Of a stretch of 64,000 bases of DNA, positions 54,188-62,967 are shown piece after piece (position 1 is the first letter of the stretch; every line of letters starts with the position of its first letter). The stretch is from positions 124,001-188,000 of the forward strand of contig JAOYTL010000007.1 of NCBI GenBank assembly GCA_025846845.1, in the 5' to 3' direction. The translations under genes were made by a program, and so were the position numbers. Below the pieces are notes generated by a model. The model searched no databases. It was not told the DNA's origin and worked only from the letters and a program-made list of their open reading frames with translations. This stretch comes from Alloboseaceae bacterium BT-24-1. Its GTDB lineage: Bacteria; Pseudomonadota; Alphaproteobacteria; Rhizobiales; Beijerinckiaceae.

Positions 54188-55567
54188 TCAGCCGGCGATC
54201 TGCTTGATGCGGGCGATCATCTCGTCGACAGCCTGCTCCGGCGTGACCTTGTCAACCAGCACACGATTGACCGCCTTGGCCCAGACGTTCTCGGCGTTCA
54301 CCGTGGTGAACTTGTAGTTGTAGACGAACTGGAACGGCGTGGTCCCGTCCGTGTACTGCTTGTAGACGATCTTGCGGTGCGGATCCGCGCCCGTCCAGAA
54401 CTCGGCCTTGGCGGCCTCGACCGTGGTCGGGAACCAGCGACCGACGGAGCCCTCGACGAAGGGCCGCAGGTTCTCGTCCTTCATCATGAAGGCCATGAAT
54501 TCCTTGCCGCGCTTCTTGTTCTTGCCGTCGGCGAAGACGACGGCGGTCTTGACCGCGGCGAGGTTGGTCATCGGCGAGCCGTCCGGCTTGTTCGGGAACT
54601 CGGCCGTGCGGATGTTGTCGTAATAGTTCTTCTTGGCCTGGTCGCGCTGCTCCTGCGTCAGAGCCTGGTTGTTCATGTCGTCGAGATGCTTGGCCGCGAT
54701 CGAGATCGTGGCGTTGTGGGTCAGCACCGTCGTGCGGTTGTGGAAGGCGACGTTGTTGTCGGGATCGAGCCAGTTCACCGAGGACGGCGGGGTGCAGCCG
54801 CGCTGGGAGATGTTGGAATAGTCCTTCACCGCCTTGACCATCGCCGCCTTGTTGGCCGGCTGATCGAGCACGATCTTGCCGTCCTCATCGACGACCTTGG
54901 CGTTGTGGGCGTTGGCGAAGGTCAGGAAGGAGTAGAAGGTGTCGGAAGCGGCGACGCCCATCGGATGCCCGACGGCATAGATGCGCTTGCCCTTGGCGCG
55001 CAGCGCGCCCTGGACCTTGTCGCACCAGAAATCCCAGTAGCCATCCCAGCCCTTCGGGATGTCGCTTTCCTTGAAGCCGGCCTCTTCCAGCATGTCCTTC
55101 CAGTAGGTGATGTGCATCATCTGCTGCTGGACCGGGAAGGCGTAATAGGCCTTCTTCTTGGTCTTGTCGTTCATCAGGAGGGTCGTCGCCAGCGCCTGCG
55201 GCTGGATCTGCGCCTTGAGCGGCTCCAGCACATCGGTGACGTCCTCGAGCTTGCCCTCGAAGGCCCACTGACCGGTGGTGCGGAAGTCATAGGTGGTGCA
55301 GAAGCCGACATCCGGCGGTGTGCCCGCCTGGACGGCGCCGACCGACTTGGTGACGCAGTCTTCAGTCGCATAGAGGGAGAGGTCGACCTTGACGCCGGTC
55401 GCCTTCTGGAATTTGTCGACAACGGCGAGCAGCGCGTCGTCCTCGCCCTTGTAGAAGCCCTTGGTGAACCAGACGGTCACCGTCTCCTGGGCAAACGCCG
55501 CTCCGGACCAGCCGGCGGTGATGGCGGCCAAGGCTGCGCCGGCAGCCAGAGAGCGCACAAATTTCAT
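54188..55567 (-). CDS. Sugar ABC transporter substrate-binding protein (family 1)
   Basis: 459 residues. A Sec signal peptide (MKFVRSLAAGAALAAITAGW, cleavage likely after AFA) precedes the two-lobe fold of family 1 carbohydrate-binding proteins: FQKATGVKVDL, AGTPPDVGF and the aromatic-rich cleft (GWDGYWDFW). It captures sugar in the periplasm and delivers it to the MalF/MalG-type permeases encoded downstream. GGGAGGA lies before the ATG. Four cysteines in the mature part (EDC, GFC, FWC, RGC) are unusual for this family and could form disulfides. Confidence 0.9.
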   Translation of the reverse strand: MKFVRSLAAGAALAAITAGWSGAAFAQETVTVWFTKGFYKGEDDALLAVVDKFQKATGVKVDLSLYATEDCVTKSVGAVQAGTPPDVGFCTTYDFRTTGQWAFEGKLEDVTDVLEPLKAQIQPQALATTLLMNDKTKKKAYYAFPVQQQMMHITYWKDMLEEAGFKESDIPKGWDGYWDFWCDKVQGALRAKGKRIYAVGHPMGVAASDTFYSFLTFANAHNAKVVDEDGKIVLDQPANKAAMVKAVKDYSNISQRGCTPPSSVNWLDPDNNVAFHNRTTVLTHNATISIAAKHLDDMNNQALTQEQRDQAKKNYYDNIRTAEFPNKPDGSPMTNLAAVKTAVVFADGKNKKRGKEFMAFMMKDENLRPFVEGSVGRWFPTTVEAAKAEFWTGADPHRKIVYKQYTDGTTPFQFVYNYKFTTVNAENVWAKAVNRVLVDKVTPEQAVDEMIARIKQIAG

Positions 55568-55581
55568 GGTATCCTCCCATT

Positions 55582-55592
55582 TAAAACGTTTA
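55582..55592. promoter_or_regulatory. AAACGTTT palindrome upstream of the sugar ABC operon
   Basis: TAAAACGTTTA contains an 8-bp palindrome with a central CG, the pattern used by LacI-family regulators. It sits 17 bp upstream of the binding-protein ATG. No LacI gene is in the window. Confidence 0.3.
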
Positions 55593-55868
55593 GATCGAGC
55601 TTTTTTGCCCTTCTCCTCCTAAACACTAGTCGAAGAGCCCTGCAAGAAACAAGCGGCTGGGTTGCACGATTTTCATGCGACGCCCGGCCGAGAGCTTCTC
55701 CGCCGATCCCTGCCCTGGGCTTGCCAAACGCCTTTGACGGCGCAGCCCGGCCGCGTCAAAGAGGACGATGTCACGGATGTGTCATCAGCGGAGCTTACCC
55801 CGCGCCACACGATCCATGTCCTGACGTTCGCGCGATCTCGCCGCGCGGCAGACCAAGCGGAGTTTTCC

Positions 55869-56855
55869 ATGCGCACCCTCGCAACAACTGCCATCCTCGC
55901 GCTCGGCCTGGCTCTGCCGGCGCTCGACGCCGCCATGGCGGTCGAAGGCAAGCTCGTGCTCTACACCAGCCAGCCCAACACCGACGCGCAGCAGACGATC
56001 GACGCCTTCAAGGCCAAGTACCCCAAGGTCGAGGTCAGCTTCGTCCGCGACGGCACGCCGCGCGTGATGGCCAAGCTCCGGGCCGAGATCGAGGCCGGCG
56101 CGCCGCAAGCCGACGTGCTGCTGATCGCCGACGCCGTGACCATGGAAGGACTGAAGAAGGAAGGCCGCCTGCTCGCCCATGACCAGGCCGATGTCTCGGC
56201 CTTCCCGACCGGCGTGCACGACCAGGCCAAGATGTGGTTCGCCACCAAGCTGATCACCACCGGCATCGTCTACAACACCAAGGCGGGGCTGAAGCCGGAG
56301 AGCTGGCTCGATCTCGCCAAGCCCGAGGTCAAGAACCAGCTCGCCATGCCGAGCCCGCTGAATTCCGGCGCGGCGATGATCCACACGATCACGCTGACCG
56401 GCAACCTGCCGGGCGGCTGGAGCTTCTACGAAGAGCTCAAGAAGAACGGCACGCTCGCCGCCGGCGCCAATGGCGACATCCTGCGCCAGGTCGCCACCGG
56501 CGAGAAGCTCTACGGCATGATCGTCGACTTCATGCCGATCCGCGAGAAGGCCAAGGGCGCCCCGGTCGAGTTCGTCTTCCCGAAGGAAGGCGTCTCGGCG
56601 GTGAGCGAGCCGGTCGCGATCCTGAAGAGCAGCAAGAACCCGGAGGCCGCCAAGGCCCTGGTCGACTTCCTGATCTCGAAGGACGGCCAGGAACTCGCGC
56701 TGAAGCAGGGCTATGTCTCGGCCCATCCAGACGTTGCCCTGCCGGCCGGCTATCCGGCGCGCAGCGCGATCAAGCTGATGCCGTTCGACGCCGCCAAGGC
56801 GCTGGCCGACGAGCCGGCCGCCCGCAAGCGCTTCAGCGCCATCTTCGAAGGCTGA
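55869..56855 (+). CDS. Iron-type ABC transporter substrate-binding protein
   Basis: 328 residues. A signal peptide (MRTLATTAILALGLALPA) precedes the AfuA/FbpA-like fold: KLVLYTSQP, VMAKLRAEIEAGAPQADVL and TGIVYNTKAG. The closest groups are ferric-ion, putrescine, thiamine and 2-aminoethylphosphonate binders. I do not see the paired C-terminal tyrosines that coordinate iron in FbpA, so iron is not assured. The start used here begins the signal peptide; the longer frame from 55662 is rejected. The permease gene follows after 30 bp on the same strand. Confidence 0.82.
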   Translation: MRTLATTAILALGLALPALDAAMAVEGKLVLYTSQPNTDAQQTIDAFKAKYPKVEVSFVRDGTPRVMAKLRAEIEAGAPQADVLLIADAVTMEGLKKEGRLLAHDQADVSAFPTGVHDQAKMWFATKLITTGIVYNTKAGLKPESWLDLAKPEVKNQLAMPSPLNSGAAMIHTITLTGNLPGGWSFYEELKKNGTLAAGANGDILRQVATGEKLYGMIVDFMPIREKAKGAPVEFVFPKEGVSAVSEPVAILKSSKNPEAAKALVDFLISKDGQELALKQGYVSAHPDVALPAGYPARSAIKLMPFDAAKALADEPAARKRFSAIFEG

Positions 56856-56885
56856 TCAGGGCAAGCTAGTTCCGGCATCGACGCG

Positions 56886-58631
56886 ATGACTCTCGCCGCC
56901 CCCGCGGAATTTCGGCAGACCGGTATCCGCCCGGCGCTGCCGAGGCTCGCCTTGCCGTCAGGCCTCGGCCTGCCGGCACTGGTGCTGCTCTGCGCGACGC
57001 TGTTCGGCGCCCTGCCCTTCCTGCGACTGCTCGCTGCCGCCTTCGCGCCCGGCTGGCAGTTCGCGCCCGAGGGTGCGCTGGCGGAGATCAGCAGCCGCGC
57101 CGCGGTCAACGCGACCCTGCACACCTTCGAGACCGCCGGGCTCTCGGCCCTCGGCGCGCTCCTGATCGGCGGGGCTGCGGCGATCCTGCTTGCCGTCACC
57201 GATGTCCGCGGCAAGCGCCCGCTTGCCTTCGCGCTGGTCTTCTCGATGATGATCGCGCCGCAGGTGGCGGCGCTCGCCTTTCTCAGCCTGTTCGCACCGA
57301 ATTCCTTCCTGCTCGGCCTTCTCGGGCTCTCGCCGGCGCCGGGCACGCCCAATCCGCTGCTCGGTCGCGGCGGCATCATCCTGGTGATGGCGCTGCATCA
57401 TGCGCCGCTGGTAGCGATCACGCTCTGGACCGGTTTGCGCAGCGTGCCACATGCGCTGATCGAGGCGGCGCAGATGGAGGGCGCAGCGCCCGCCACCATC
57501 GTTGGCCGCATCCTGCTGCCGGTGCTGCGGCCGCAGATCATCGCCGCGGCGCTGCTCGCCTTCGTCGCCGGCATCGGCAATTTCGGCATCCCGGCGCTGC
57601 TCGGCCTGCCGGTGAACTATCTCACCCTGCCGACGCTGATCTATCGCCGGCTCTCGAGCTTCGGCCCGGCGGGCCTGCCCGACGCAGCGGCGCTCTCGCT
57701 GCTGGTCGCGCTCGTCGCGGGCCTGGGCATCACCGCCGGCCTGCTCGCGACGCGGCGTGCCGGCGGCAAGGTCGAGATCGAGCGGCCGCTGCAGCCGTTC
57801 TGGCATCTCGGCCATGCCCGACCTGTGGTCTTCGCCGGGCTCTGGCTCCTGATCGCGCTCAAGCTCGGCCTGCCGCTGCTGGCGCTGATCGGCGAGGCGC
57901 TGACGCCGGCGCTCGGCGTTGCGCTCACCTGGCAAAATCTCACCTTCGACAAGTTCGCCGAGGTCCTGCTGCGGCAGGACGTGACGGTGCGCGCCTTCCG
58001 CAACTCCCTTCTCTTCGCCGGCTCGGCCGCGGTGATACTGGCGCTGCTTTCGATCGCCTTCGCCTATGGGCTGGAGCGGCGCATGGGCAAGCTCCGACGC
58101 GTGGTCGAGGTGGTGATCGAGCTGCCCTATGCCTTGCCTGGCGTCGTCCTCGCCATCGCCTGCATCCTCATGTTCCTGAAGCCATTGCCGCTCATCGGCG
58201 TCAGCATCTACGCGACGCCGTTCATCATCCTGTTCGCCTATATCGCCCGCTTCCTACCGTTGGCGCTGAAGGCTCCTGTCGCGGCGATGGCCCAGATCGA
58301 GGCGCATCACGAGGAAGCCGCCAAGCTCGACGGCGTCACGCTCTGGCAGATGCTGCGCTTCATCGTCGCGCCGATCCTGGCGCCAGCAGCCGCCGTCAGC
58401 GGCCTGATGGTCTTCCTCGTCGCCTTCAACGAGCTCACGGTCTCGGCCCTGCTCTGGTCCTCCGGAACCGAGACGCTCGGCGTCGTGCTGTTCAGCCTGA
58501 AGGAAGCCGGCCTCGCCGGCGAAGCTGCGGCGGTGGCGATCAGCGCCTGCGTGGTGATCCTTGCCGCGATGCTCGGGCTCGACGCGCTGGGCCGCAAGCT
58601 GCCGGCCAACATCCTGCCCTGGCGGATCTGA
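56886..58631 (+). CDS. Two-domain ABC permease (AfuB/FbpB-like)
   Basis: 581 residues with about 12 hydrophobic helices, i.e. two permease units fused. Each unit has an EAA loop: EAAQMEGAAPATIVGRILLP (about 198-217) and EEAAKLDGVTLWQMLRFIV (about 479-497). It forms the membrane channel for the substrate of the binding protein upstream, with which it shares a transcript. An ATPase subunit (AfuC/FbpC type) is expected but no ATPase gene follows; the next gene is a GGDEF protein behind a hairpin. Confidence 0.85.
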   Translation: MTLAAPAEFRQTGIRPALPRLALPSGLGLPALVLLCATLFGALPFLRLLAAAFAPGWQFAPEGALAEISSRAAVNATLHTFETAGLSALGALLIGGAAAILLAVTDVRGKRPLAFALVFSMMIAPQVAALAFLSLFAPNSFLLGLLGLSPAPGTPNPLLGRGGIILVMALHHAPLVAITLWTGLRSVPHALIEAAQMEGAAPATIVGRILLPVLRPQIIAAALLAFVAGIGNFGIPALLGLPVNYLTLPTLIYRRLSSFGPAGLPDAAALSLLVALVAGLGITAGLLATRRAGGKVEIERPLQPFWHLGHARPVVFAGLWLLIALKLGLPLLALIGEALTPALGVALTWQNLTFDKFAEVLLRQDVTVRAFRNSLLFAGSAAVILALLSIAFAYGLERRMGKLRRVVEVVIELPYALPGVVLAIACILMFLKPLPLIGVSIYATPFIILFAYIARFLPLALKAPVAAMAQIEAHHEEAAKLDGVTLWQMLRFIVAPILAPAAAVSGLMVFLVAFNELTVSALLWSSGTETLGVVLFSLKEAGLAGEAAAVAISACVVILAAMLGLDALGRKLPANILPWRI

Positions 58632-58650
58632 GCGGCACCCCTCTCGCCGT

Positions 58651-58673
58651 GCCGATAAGCGTTCCTTATCGGC
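58651..58673 (+). terminator. Hairpin after the iron-type permease gene
   Basis: Perfect 9-bp stem GCCGATAAG/CTTATCGGC with a five-base loop, 20 bp after the permease stop. There is no U-tract, so termination may be partial. Confidence 0.5.
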
Positions 58674-58693
58674 CGCGGACGGCAGGTGCTCAG

Positions 58694-58708
58694 TTAAACC
58701 CAAATTAA
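58694..58708 (+). promoter_or_regulatory. CtrA-like box (TTAA-N7-TTAA) upstream of the PleD-like gene
   Basis: TTAA at 58694-58697, seven bases, TTAA at 58705-58708. This matches the full alphaproteobacterial CtrA site spacing and lies about 110 bp before the ATG. TTAA is rare in this GC-rich sequence. Confidence 0.5.
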
Positions 58709-58815
58709 CGTTGCGGCAGGATGGTCGGCCGCATGGAGTTCGCCTTTCCATCGCGAAGCAGAGCTCGAAACCTGCCGTGCAACTGCGCGGCGCCGACCGG
58801 GGACCTGTGAGCTCA

Positions 58816-60120
58816 ATGGCCTATCGCGCAACCGGCCGCCGTCAGAGCGAACCCATCGCCGAAGAGCTCAAGGTTCTTCTCGTCGAGGATTCTCGGACCT
58901 ATGCGCTGGCGCTGTCGCGTCGCCTCGAGGCCGAGCTTGAGCTGCCCATCGTCGTCTGCCAATCGCTCAACGAGCTGCACGAGGTCGTCACCGAGGATCG
59001 CGCGGCCTTCACCCTGGCGGTCGTCGACCTGAACCTGCCCGACGCGCCGCGCGGCGAGGCGATCGACTTCACCGTCCAGCGCCGCATCCCGACGATCGTC
59101 CACACCGCGAGCTTCGACCTCGAGACGCGCAACCGGATCATGGAGCGCGACGTCATCGACTACGTGCCGAAGGACAGCGCCTTCACACTGGAGACCGTGG
59201 TCGAGACCGCCAGGCGTGCGCTCCGCAACCGGCAGACCCGCATCCTTGTGGTCGACGACACCGCGGCAACCCGCAAGCTGCTCACCCATATGCTGAAGGT
59301 GCAGCAGTATCAGGTGATCGAGGCAGAGTCCGGGGACGAAGCGCTGGCGCTCATCCAGGACAATCCCGACATCCGGCTGGTCGTGAGCGACTACTACATG
59401 CCGGAGATGGACGGCTACGAAATGACCCGTCGCATCCGCCGCCAGTTCGCCTCGGACCGACTGCGGCTAATCGGCGTCTCGTCCTCCAGCGACCGCATGG
59501 TGTCCGTTGGTTTCCTCAAGGCGGGTGCCAATGACTTCATCTCGATGCCCTTCATTCCCGAAGAGCTGCAGTGCCGGATCGCGAGCAATGTCGAGACGCT
59601 GGAGCAGATCGAGCAGCTGCATAACCTTGCCTCGCGCGATGTCCTGACCGGCCTGTTCAATCGCCGGTATTTCTTCGAGAGCGCCGAGAAGCTGATCGCG
59701 GAAGCACGCGCGAAGAATCTGCCGAGCGCCATCGCCATCCTCGACATCGACGATTTCAAGCACCTGAACGACAGTCACGGCCATGATTTCGGCGACCGGG
59801 CGCTGGCCAAGGTGGCGCGATACCTCGCCCAATCGGTCGACGGCGCCGGCCACCTGCTTGCCCGGATCGGCGGCGAGGAGTTCGCCATCCTGTTCCCGGG
59901 CCTGAACACCAAGGCAGCGCTGCGCCTCAGCGATCATATCCGCCTCGACCTCTCGCACGAGACATTGCTGGTCGACGATCAGCAGATCACGCTGACGGTC
60001 TCGATCGGCGTCGCCGAAATCCACGGGCAGGGCAGCCTGGACCAGTACCTGATCGCGGCCGACCGCGCGCTCTATACGGCCAAGCACGAGGGGCGCAACT
60101 GCGTCCGCGTCGCGGCGTAA
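58816..60120 (+). CDS. PleD-like response regulator: REC-REC-GGDEF diguanylate cyclase
   Basis: 434 residues. REC1 (about 17-137) has LLVEDSR and phospho-acceptor Asp71 in VVDLNLPD. REC2 (about 142-260) has VVDDTA and Asp192 in SDYYMPEMDG, but the conserved Lys of the KP motif is Met (SMPF, about 243-246). The GGDEF domain (about 270-434) has LTGLFNRRYF, ILDIDDF and the active-site GGEEF (352-356). The inhibitory RxxD site that precedes GGEEF in PleD reads GAGH here, so product inhibition is not expected. It makes cyclic-di-GMP from GTP. Start could also be GTG 58807. Confidence 0.88.
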   Translation: MAYRATGRRQSEPIAEELKVLLVEDSRTYALALSRRLEAELELPIVVCQSLNELHEVVTEDRAAFTLAVVDLNLPDAPRGEAIDFTVQRRIPTIVHTASFDLETRNRIMERDVIDYVPKDSAFTLETVVETARRALRNRQTRILVVDDTAATRKLLTHMLKVQQYQVIEAESGDEALALIQDNPDIRLVVSDYYMPEMDGYEMTRRIRRQFASDRLRLIGVSSSSDRMVSVGFLKAGANDFISMPFIPEELQCRIASNVETLEQIEQLHNLASRDVLTGLFNRRYFFESAEKLIAEARAKNLPSAIAILDIDDFKHLNDSHGHDFGDRALAKVARYLAQSVDGAGHLLARIGGEEFAILFPGLNTKAALRLSDHIRLDLSHETLLVDDQQITLTVSIGVAEIHGQGSLDQYLIAADRALYTAKHEGRNCVRVAA

Positions 60121-60132
60121 GCCAACCCAGTC

Positions 60133-61071
60133 TCAGCCTGTCGCAGCCAGACGCGGGGCGCCTGCAGCCGCCAGCTCACCCATCAGCAGCGCGCGATTGG
60201 CCTTCGACTCGCGCACGATGAAATCGACGACCGCCCTGACACGGGCGACATCCTTGAGATCGGCGTGGACGAGCAGCCAGAAGGAGCGTGTGATCGAGAC
60301 GCTCTCCGGCAGAACCGGGACGAGCCGGGGTTCGTCCACCGCCATGAAGTGGTGGATCACGCCGATGCCGGCGCCGGCCGCGACCGCATTCATCTGCGCC
60401 AACACGCTGGAGCTCTGGATTTGCGCGCGCAAGCCTTTGGCGACCTCGTCGAGATAGTCGAGCTCCGGCGTGAAGATCAGGTCGTCGATATAGCCGACGA
60501 TCCGGTGACCGAAGAGATCCTCCGCTGCCGTGACCTTCGGCATCGCGTCGAGGTAATCCTGCGAGGCGTAGAGGCCGAGGCGGTAATCGCAGAGCTTGCG
60601 GGCGACGACCTTGCCCTCCTTGGGTGGAGCCAGCGTGATCGCGACATCGGCCTCGCGCTTCGACAGCGAGAGCAGGCGCGGCATGGCGATGAGCTGGAGT
60701 TCCAGGCCCGGATAGGCTTTGCCCAAGCCGGCGAAGCGCGGTGCCAGGAAGGTCGAGCCGAAACCGTCGGGCGCGCCGATCCGGACCGTGCCGGACAGCG
60801 CCATGTCGGCGCCGCCGATCTCGCTCTGGATCGCCAGCGCCTCGGTTTCCATGCTCTCGGCCTTGGCCAGCAACTGCTCGCCATGGCCGGTCAGCGCGTA
60901 ACCCTGCGGGCGCCGCTCGAACAGCTTGGCCTTGAGCGATTCCTCCAGCGAGGTGATGCGGCGCGAGACGGTGGCGTGATCCGCGCCGAGACGGCGCGCG
61001 GCGGCGGTGAGCCGGCCGGAGCGGGCGACGGCGAGGAAGAAACGCAGGTCGTCCCAGTCGAACCGTTCCAT
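60133..61071 (-). CDS. LysR-type transcriptional regulator
   Basis: 312 residues. Winged helix-turn-helix at the N-terminus (FLAVARSGRLTAAARRLGA then DHATVSRRITSLEE) and an effector-binding domain. The frame is open to 61161, but the family starts at MERFDWDDLRFFLAVARSG, giving ATG 61071. It is divergent from mmsA with a 121-bp spacer that should contain its operator, so it probably regulates the valine catabolic genes in response to an intermediate. The C-terminal Arg/Ala-rich tail is not conserved. Confidence 0.9.
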   Translation of the reverse strand: MERFDWDDLRFFLAVARSGRLTAAARRLGADHATVSRRITSLEESLKAKLFERRPQGYALTGHGEQLLAKAESMETEALAIQSEIGGADMALSGTVRIGAPDGFGSTFLAPRFAGLGKAYPGLELQLIAMPRLLSLSKREADVAITLAPPKEGKVVARKLCDYRLGLYASQDYLDAMPKVTAAEDLFGHRIVGYIDDLIFTPELDYLDEVAKGLRAQIQSSSVLAQMNAVAAGAGIGVIHHFMAVDEPRLVPVLPESVSITRSFWLLVHADLKDVARVRAVVDFIVRESKANRALLMGELAAAGAPRLAATG

Positions 61072-61192
61072 GGCGCTGCTCCCGTATCTGTGTTTTTGCA
61101 CGACGTTAGCCGATATCTGCCTATAGCCGTGCGCAAACGATAATGATAGGGGTAGCGTCAATCAGCGTCACACGACTTTAGGGGAGGATGCC

Positions 61193-62689
61193 ATGCGTCA
61201 GATCGGTCACTTCATCGGCGGCAACCACGTCGCTGGCACCTCGGGCCGGACGGCCGACGTCTACCAGCCGATGGACGGCTCGGTGATCGGCAAGGTCGCC
61301 CTCGCCTCCGCCGCTGAAATGCGCATCGCGGTCGAGAACGCGCTCGAAGCCCAGCCGAAATGGGCGGCCGTGAACCCGCAGCGCCGCGCCCGCGTGCTGA
61401 TGAAGTTCCTCGACCTGATCGCGCAGAATAATGACGAGCTCGCCGAATTGCTCGCCCGCGAGCACGGCAAGACCATCCCCGACGCCAAGGGCGACATCCA
61501 GCGCGGCGTCGAGGTCGTCGAGTTCTCGCTCGGCGTGCCAAACCTGATGAAGGGCGAGTTCACCGACGGCGCCGGCCCGGGCATCGACATCTATTCGCTG
61601 CGCCAGCCGCTCGGCGTCGTCGCCGGCATCACCCCGTTCAACTTCCCGGCGATGATCCCGCTCTGGAAGCTCGGCCCCGCCATCGCCTGCGGCAACGCCT
61701 TCATCCTGAAGCCGTCCGAGCGCGATCCCGGCGTGCCGATGCGTCTCGCCGAGCTCTTCATCGAGGCGGGTGGCCCTCCCGGCATCCTCAACGTCGTCAA
61801 CGGCGACAAGGAGGCGGTCGACGCCATCCTCGACGACCACGACATCAAGGCGATCGGCTTCGTCGGCTCGACCCCGATCGCCGAGTACATCTACGCCCGC
61901 GGCTGCGCCAATGGTAAGCGCGTGCAGTGCTTCGGCGGCGCCAAGAACCACATGATCATCATGCCCGACGCCGACATGGACCAGGCGGTCGACGCCCTGA
62001 TCGGTGCCGGCTACGGCTCGGCCGGCGAGCGCTGCATGGCGATCTCGGTGGCGGTCCCGGTCGGCAAGGCGACCGCCGACGAACTGGTCAAGCGGCTCAT
62101 TCCCCGCGTCGAGAGCCTGAAGATCGGCCCCTCGACCGACACATCAGCCGATTACGGCCCGGTCGTCACCAAGGCGGCGATGGAGAAGATCAAGTCCTAT
62201 GTCGACATCGGCATCGGCGAAGGCGCCAAGCTCGTCGTCGACGGCCGCGACTTCAAGATGCAGGGCTACGAGAACGGCTTCTATGTCGGCGGCTGCCTGT
62301 TCGACAACGTTACCAAGGACATGCGCATCTACAAGGAGGAGATCTTCGGGCCCGTTCTCTCCGTGCTGCGCACCGAGAGCTATGACGAGGCGCTCAAGCT
62401 GACCAACGACCACGAATACGGCAACGGCACTGCGATCTACACTCGCGACGGCGATGCAGCCCGCGACTTCGCTTCGAAGGTCCAGGTCGGCATGGTCGGC
62501 ATCAACGTGCCGATCCCGGTGCCGCTGGCCTACTACACCTTCGGCGGCTGGAAGCGCTCGGTCTTCGGCGATCTCAACCAGCATGGACCGGACTCGATCC
62601 GTTTTTACACCAAGACCAAGACGGTGACGGCGCGCTGGCCGTCCGGCATCAAGGACGGCGCGAGCTTCGTCATCCCGACGATGGGTTGA
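61193..62689 (+). CDS. mmsA: Methylmalonate-semialdehyde dehydrogenase (CoA-acylating)
   Basis: 498 residues, ALDH superfamily. Markers are GVVAGITPFNFPAMIPLWK, KPSERDPGVP, the FGGAKNHMIIMPDADMD segment (Gly-Gly in place of the usual LGG with Lys) and the catalytic cysteine in GSAGERCMAISVAV. The C-terminal NVPIPVPLAYYTFGG is diagnostic. It converts methylmalonate semialdehyde to propionyl-CoA in valine catabolism (and malonate semialdehyde to acetyl-CoA), without a separate acyltransferase. The start is ATG 61193 after AGGGGAGG. The acyl-CoA dehydrogenase downstream would catalyse an earlier step. Confidence 0.95.
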   Translation: MRQIGHFIGGNHVAGTSGRTADVYQPMDGSVIGKVALASAAEMRIAVENALEAQPKWAAVNPQRRARVLMKFLDLIAQNNDELAELLAREHGKTIPDAKGDIQRGVEVVEFSLGVPNLMKGEFTDGAGPGIDIYSLRQPLGVVAGITPFNFPAMIPLWKLGPAIACGNAFILKPSERDPGVPMRLAELFIEAGGPPGILNVVNGDKEAVDAILDDHDIKAIGFVGSTPIAEYIYARGCANGKRVQCFGGAKNHMIIMPDADMDQAVDALIGAGYGSAGERCMAISVAVPVGKATADELVKRLIPRVESLKIGPSTDTSADYGPVVTKAAMEKIKSYVDIGIGEGAKLVVDGRDFKMQGYENGFYVGGCLFDNVTKDMRIYKEEIFGPVLSVLRTESYDEALKLTNDHEYGNGTAIYTRDGDAARDFASKVQVGMVGINVPIPVPLAYYTFGGWKRSVFGDLNQHGPDSIRFYTKTKTVTARWPSGIKDGASFVIPTMG

Positions 62690-62700
62690 GCTACGCACCC

Positions 62701-62730
62701 GATAGTGCTATCATTTTTGATAGCACTATC
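62701..62730. promoter_or_regulatory. Palindromic operator in front of the FitAB-like pair
   Basis: Perfect 12-bp inverted repeat, arms GATAGTGCTATC (62701-62712) and GATAGCACTATC (62719-62730). It contains the half-sites TGCTATCA (62706-62713) and TGATAGCA (62718-62725) separated by TTTT. It lies between the mmsA stop and the antitoxin Shine-Dalgarno, overlapping the likely promoter. By memory, Neisseria FitA binds the same half-sites with a 12-base spacer. Confidence 0.7.
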
Positions 62731-62739
62731 GGAGACAAT

Positions 62740-62967
62740 ATGATGGGACAGGTGCTGGTTCGAAGCATCGATGACGATACCATCGAGAGCTACCGCATCA
62801 AGGCCAAGCTCAACGGACATTCGCTCGAACAGGAACTGCGCGACCTGATCGAAGCGAACAAGACTTTGACGCCGGAGCAACGGGTGCAACTTTCGCGACA
62901 ATTGCGCGCCCGGACTAAGGCTTCGCCTGCCCTGACCCTGGATAAAATCCGCGAAGGGCTGGAATGA
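62740..62967 (+). CDS. FitA-type (ribbon-helix-helix) antitoxin
   Basis: 75 residues. It begins MMGQVLVRSIDDDTIESYRI, whose beta-strand and following helix (KLNGHSLEQELRDLIEA) match the ribbon-helix-helix DNA-binding fold of FitA/StbC antitoxins. The C-terminal half (from about 45) would clamp the PIN toxin. GGAGA lies 5 bp before the ATG at 62740. The gene is preceded by a perfect palindromic operator and overlaps the toxin start by 4 bp (ATGA-type coupling). It sits between mmsA and the acyl-CoA dehydrogenase. Confidence 0.88.
   Translation: MMGQVLVRSIDDDTIESYRIKAKLNGHSLEQELRDLIEANKTLTPEQRVQLSRQLRARTKASPALTLDKIREGLE

Noticed and set aside
53990..56182. 730-codon plus-strand frame over the sugar-binding protein gene
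   Set aside because: It runs antisense to a binding protein with signal peptide and correct fold and shows Leu/Val/Arg/Asp/Gly bias typical of shadows.
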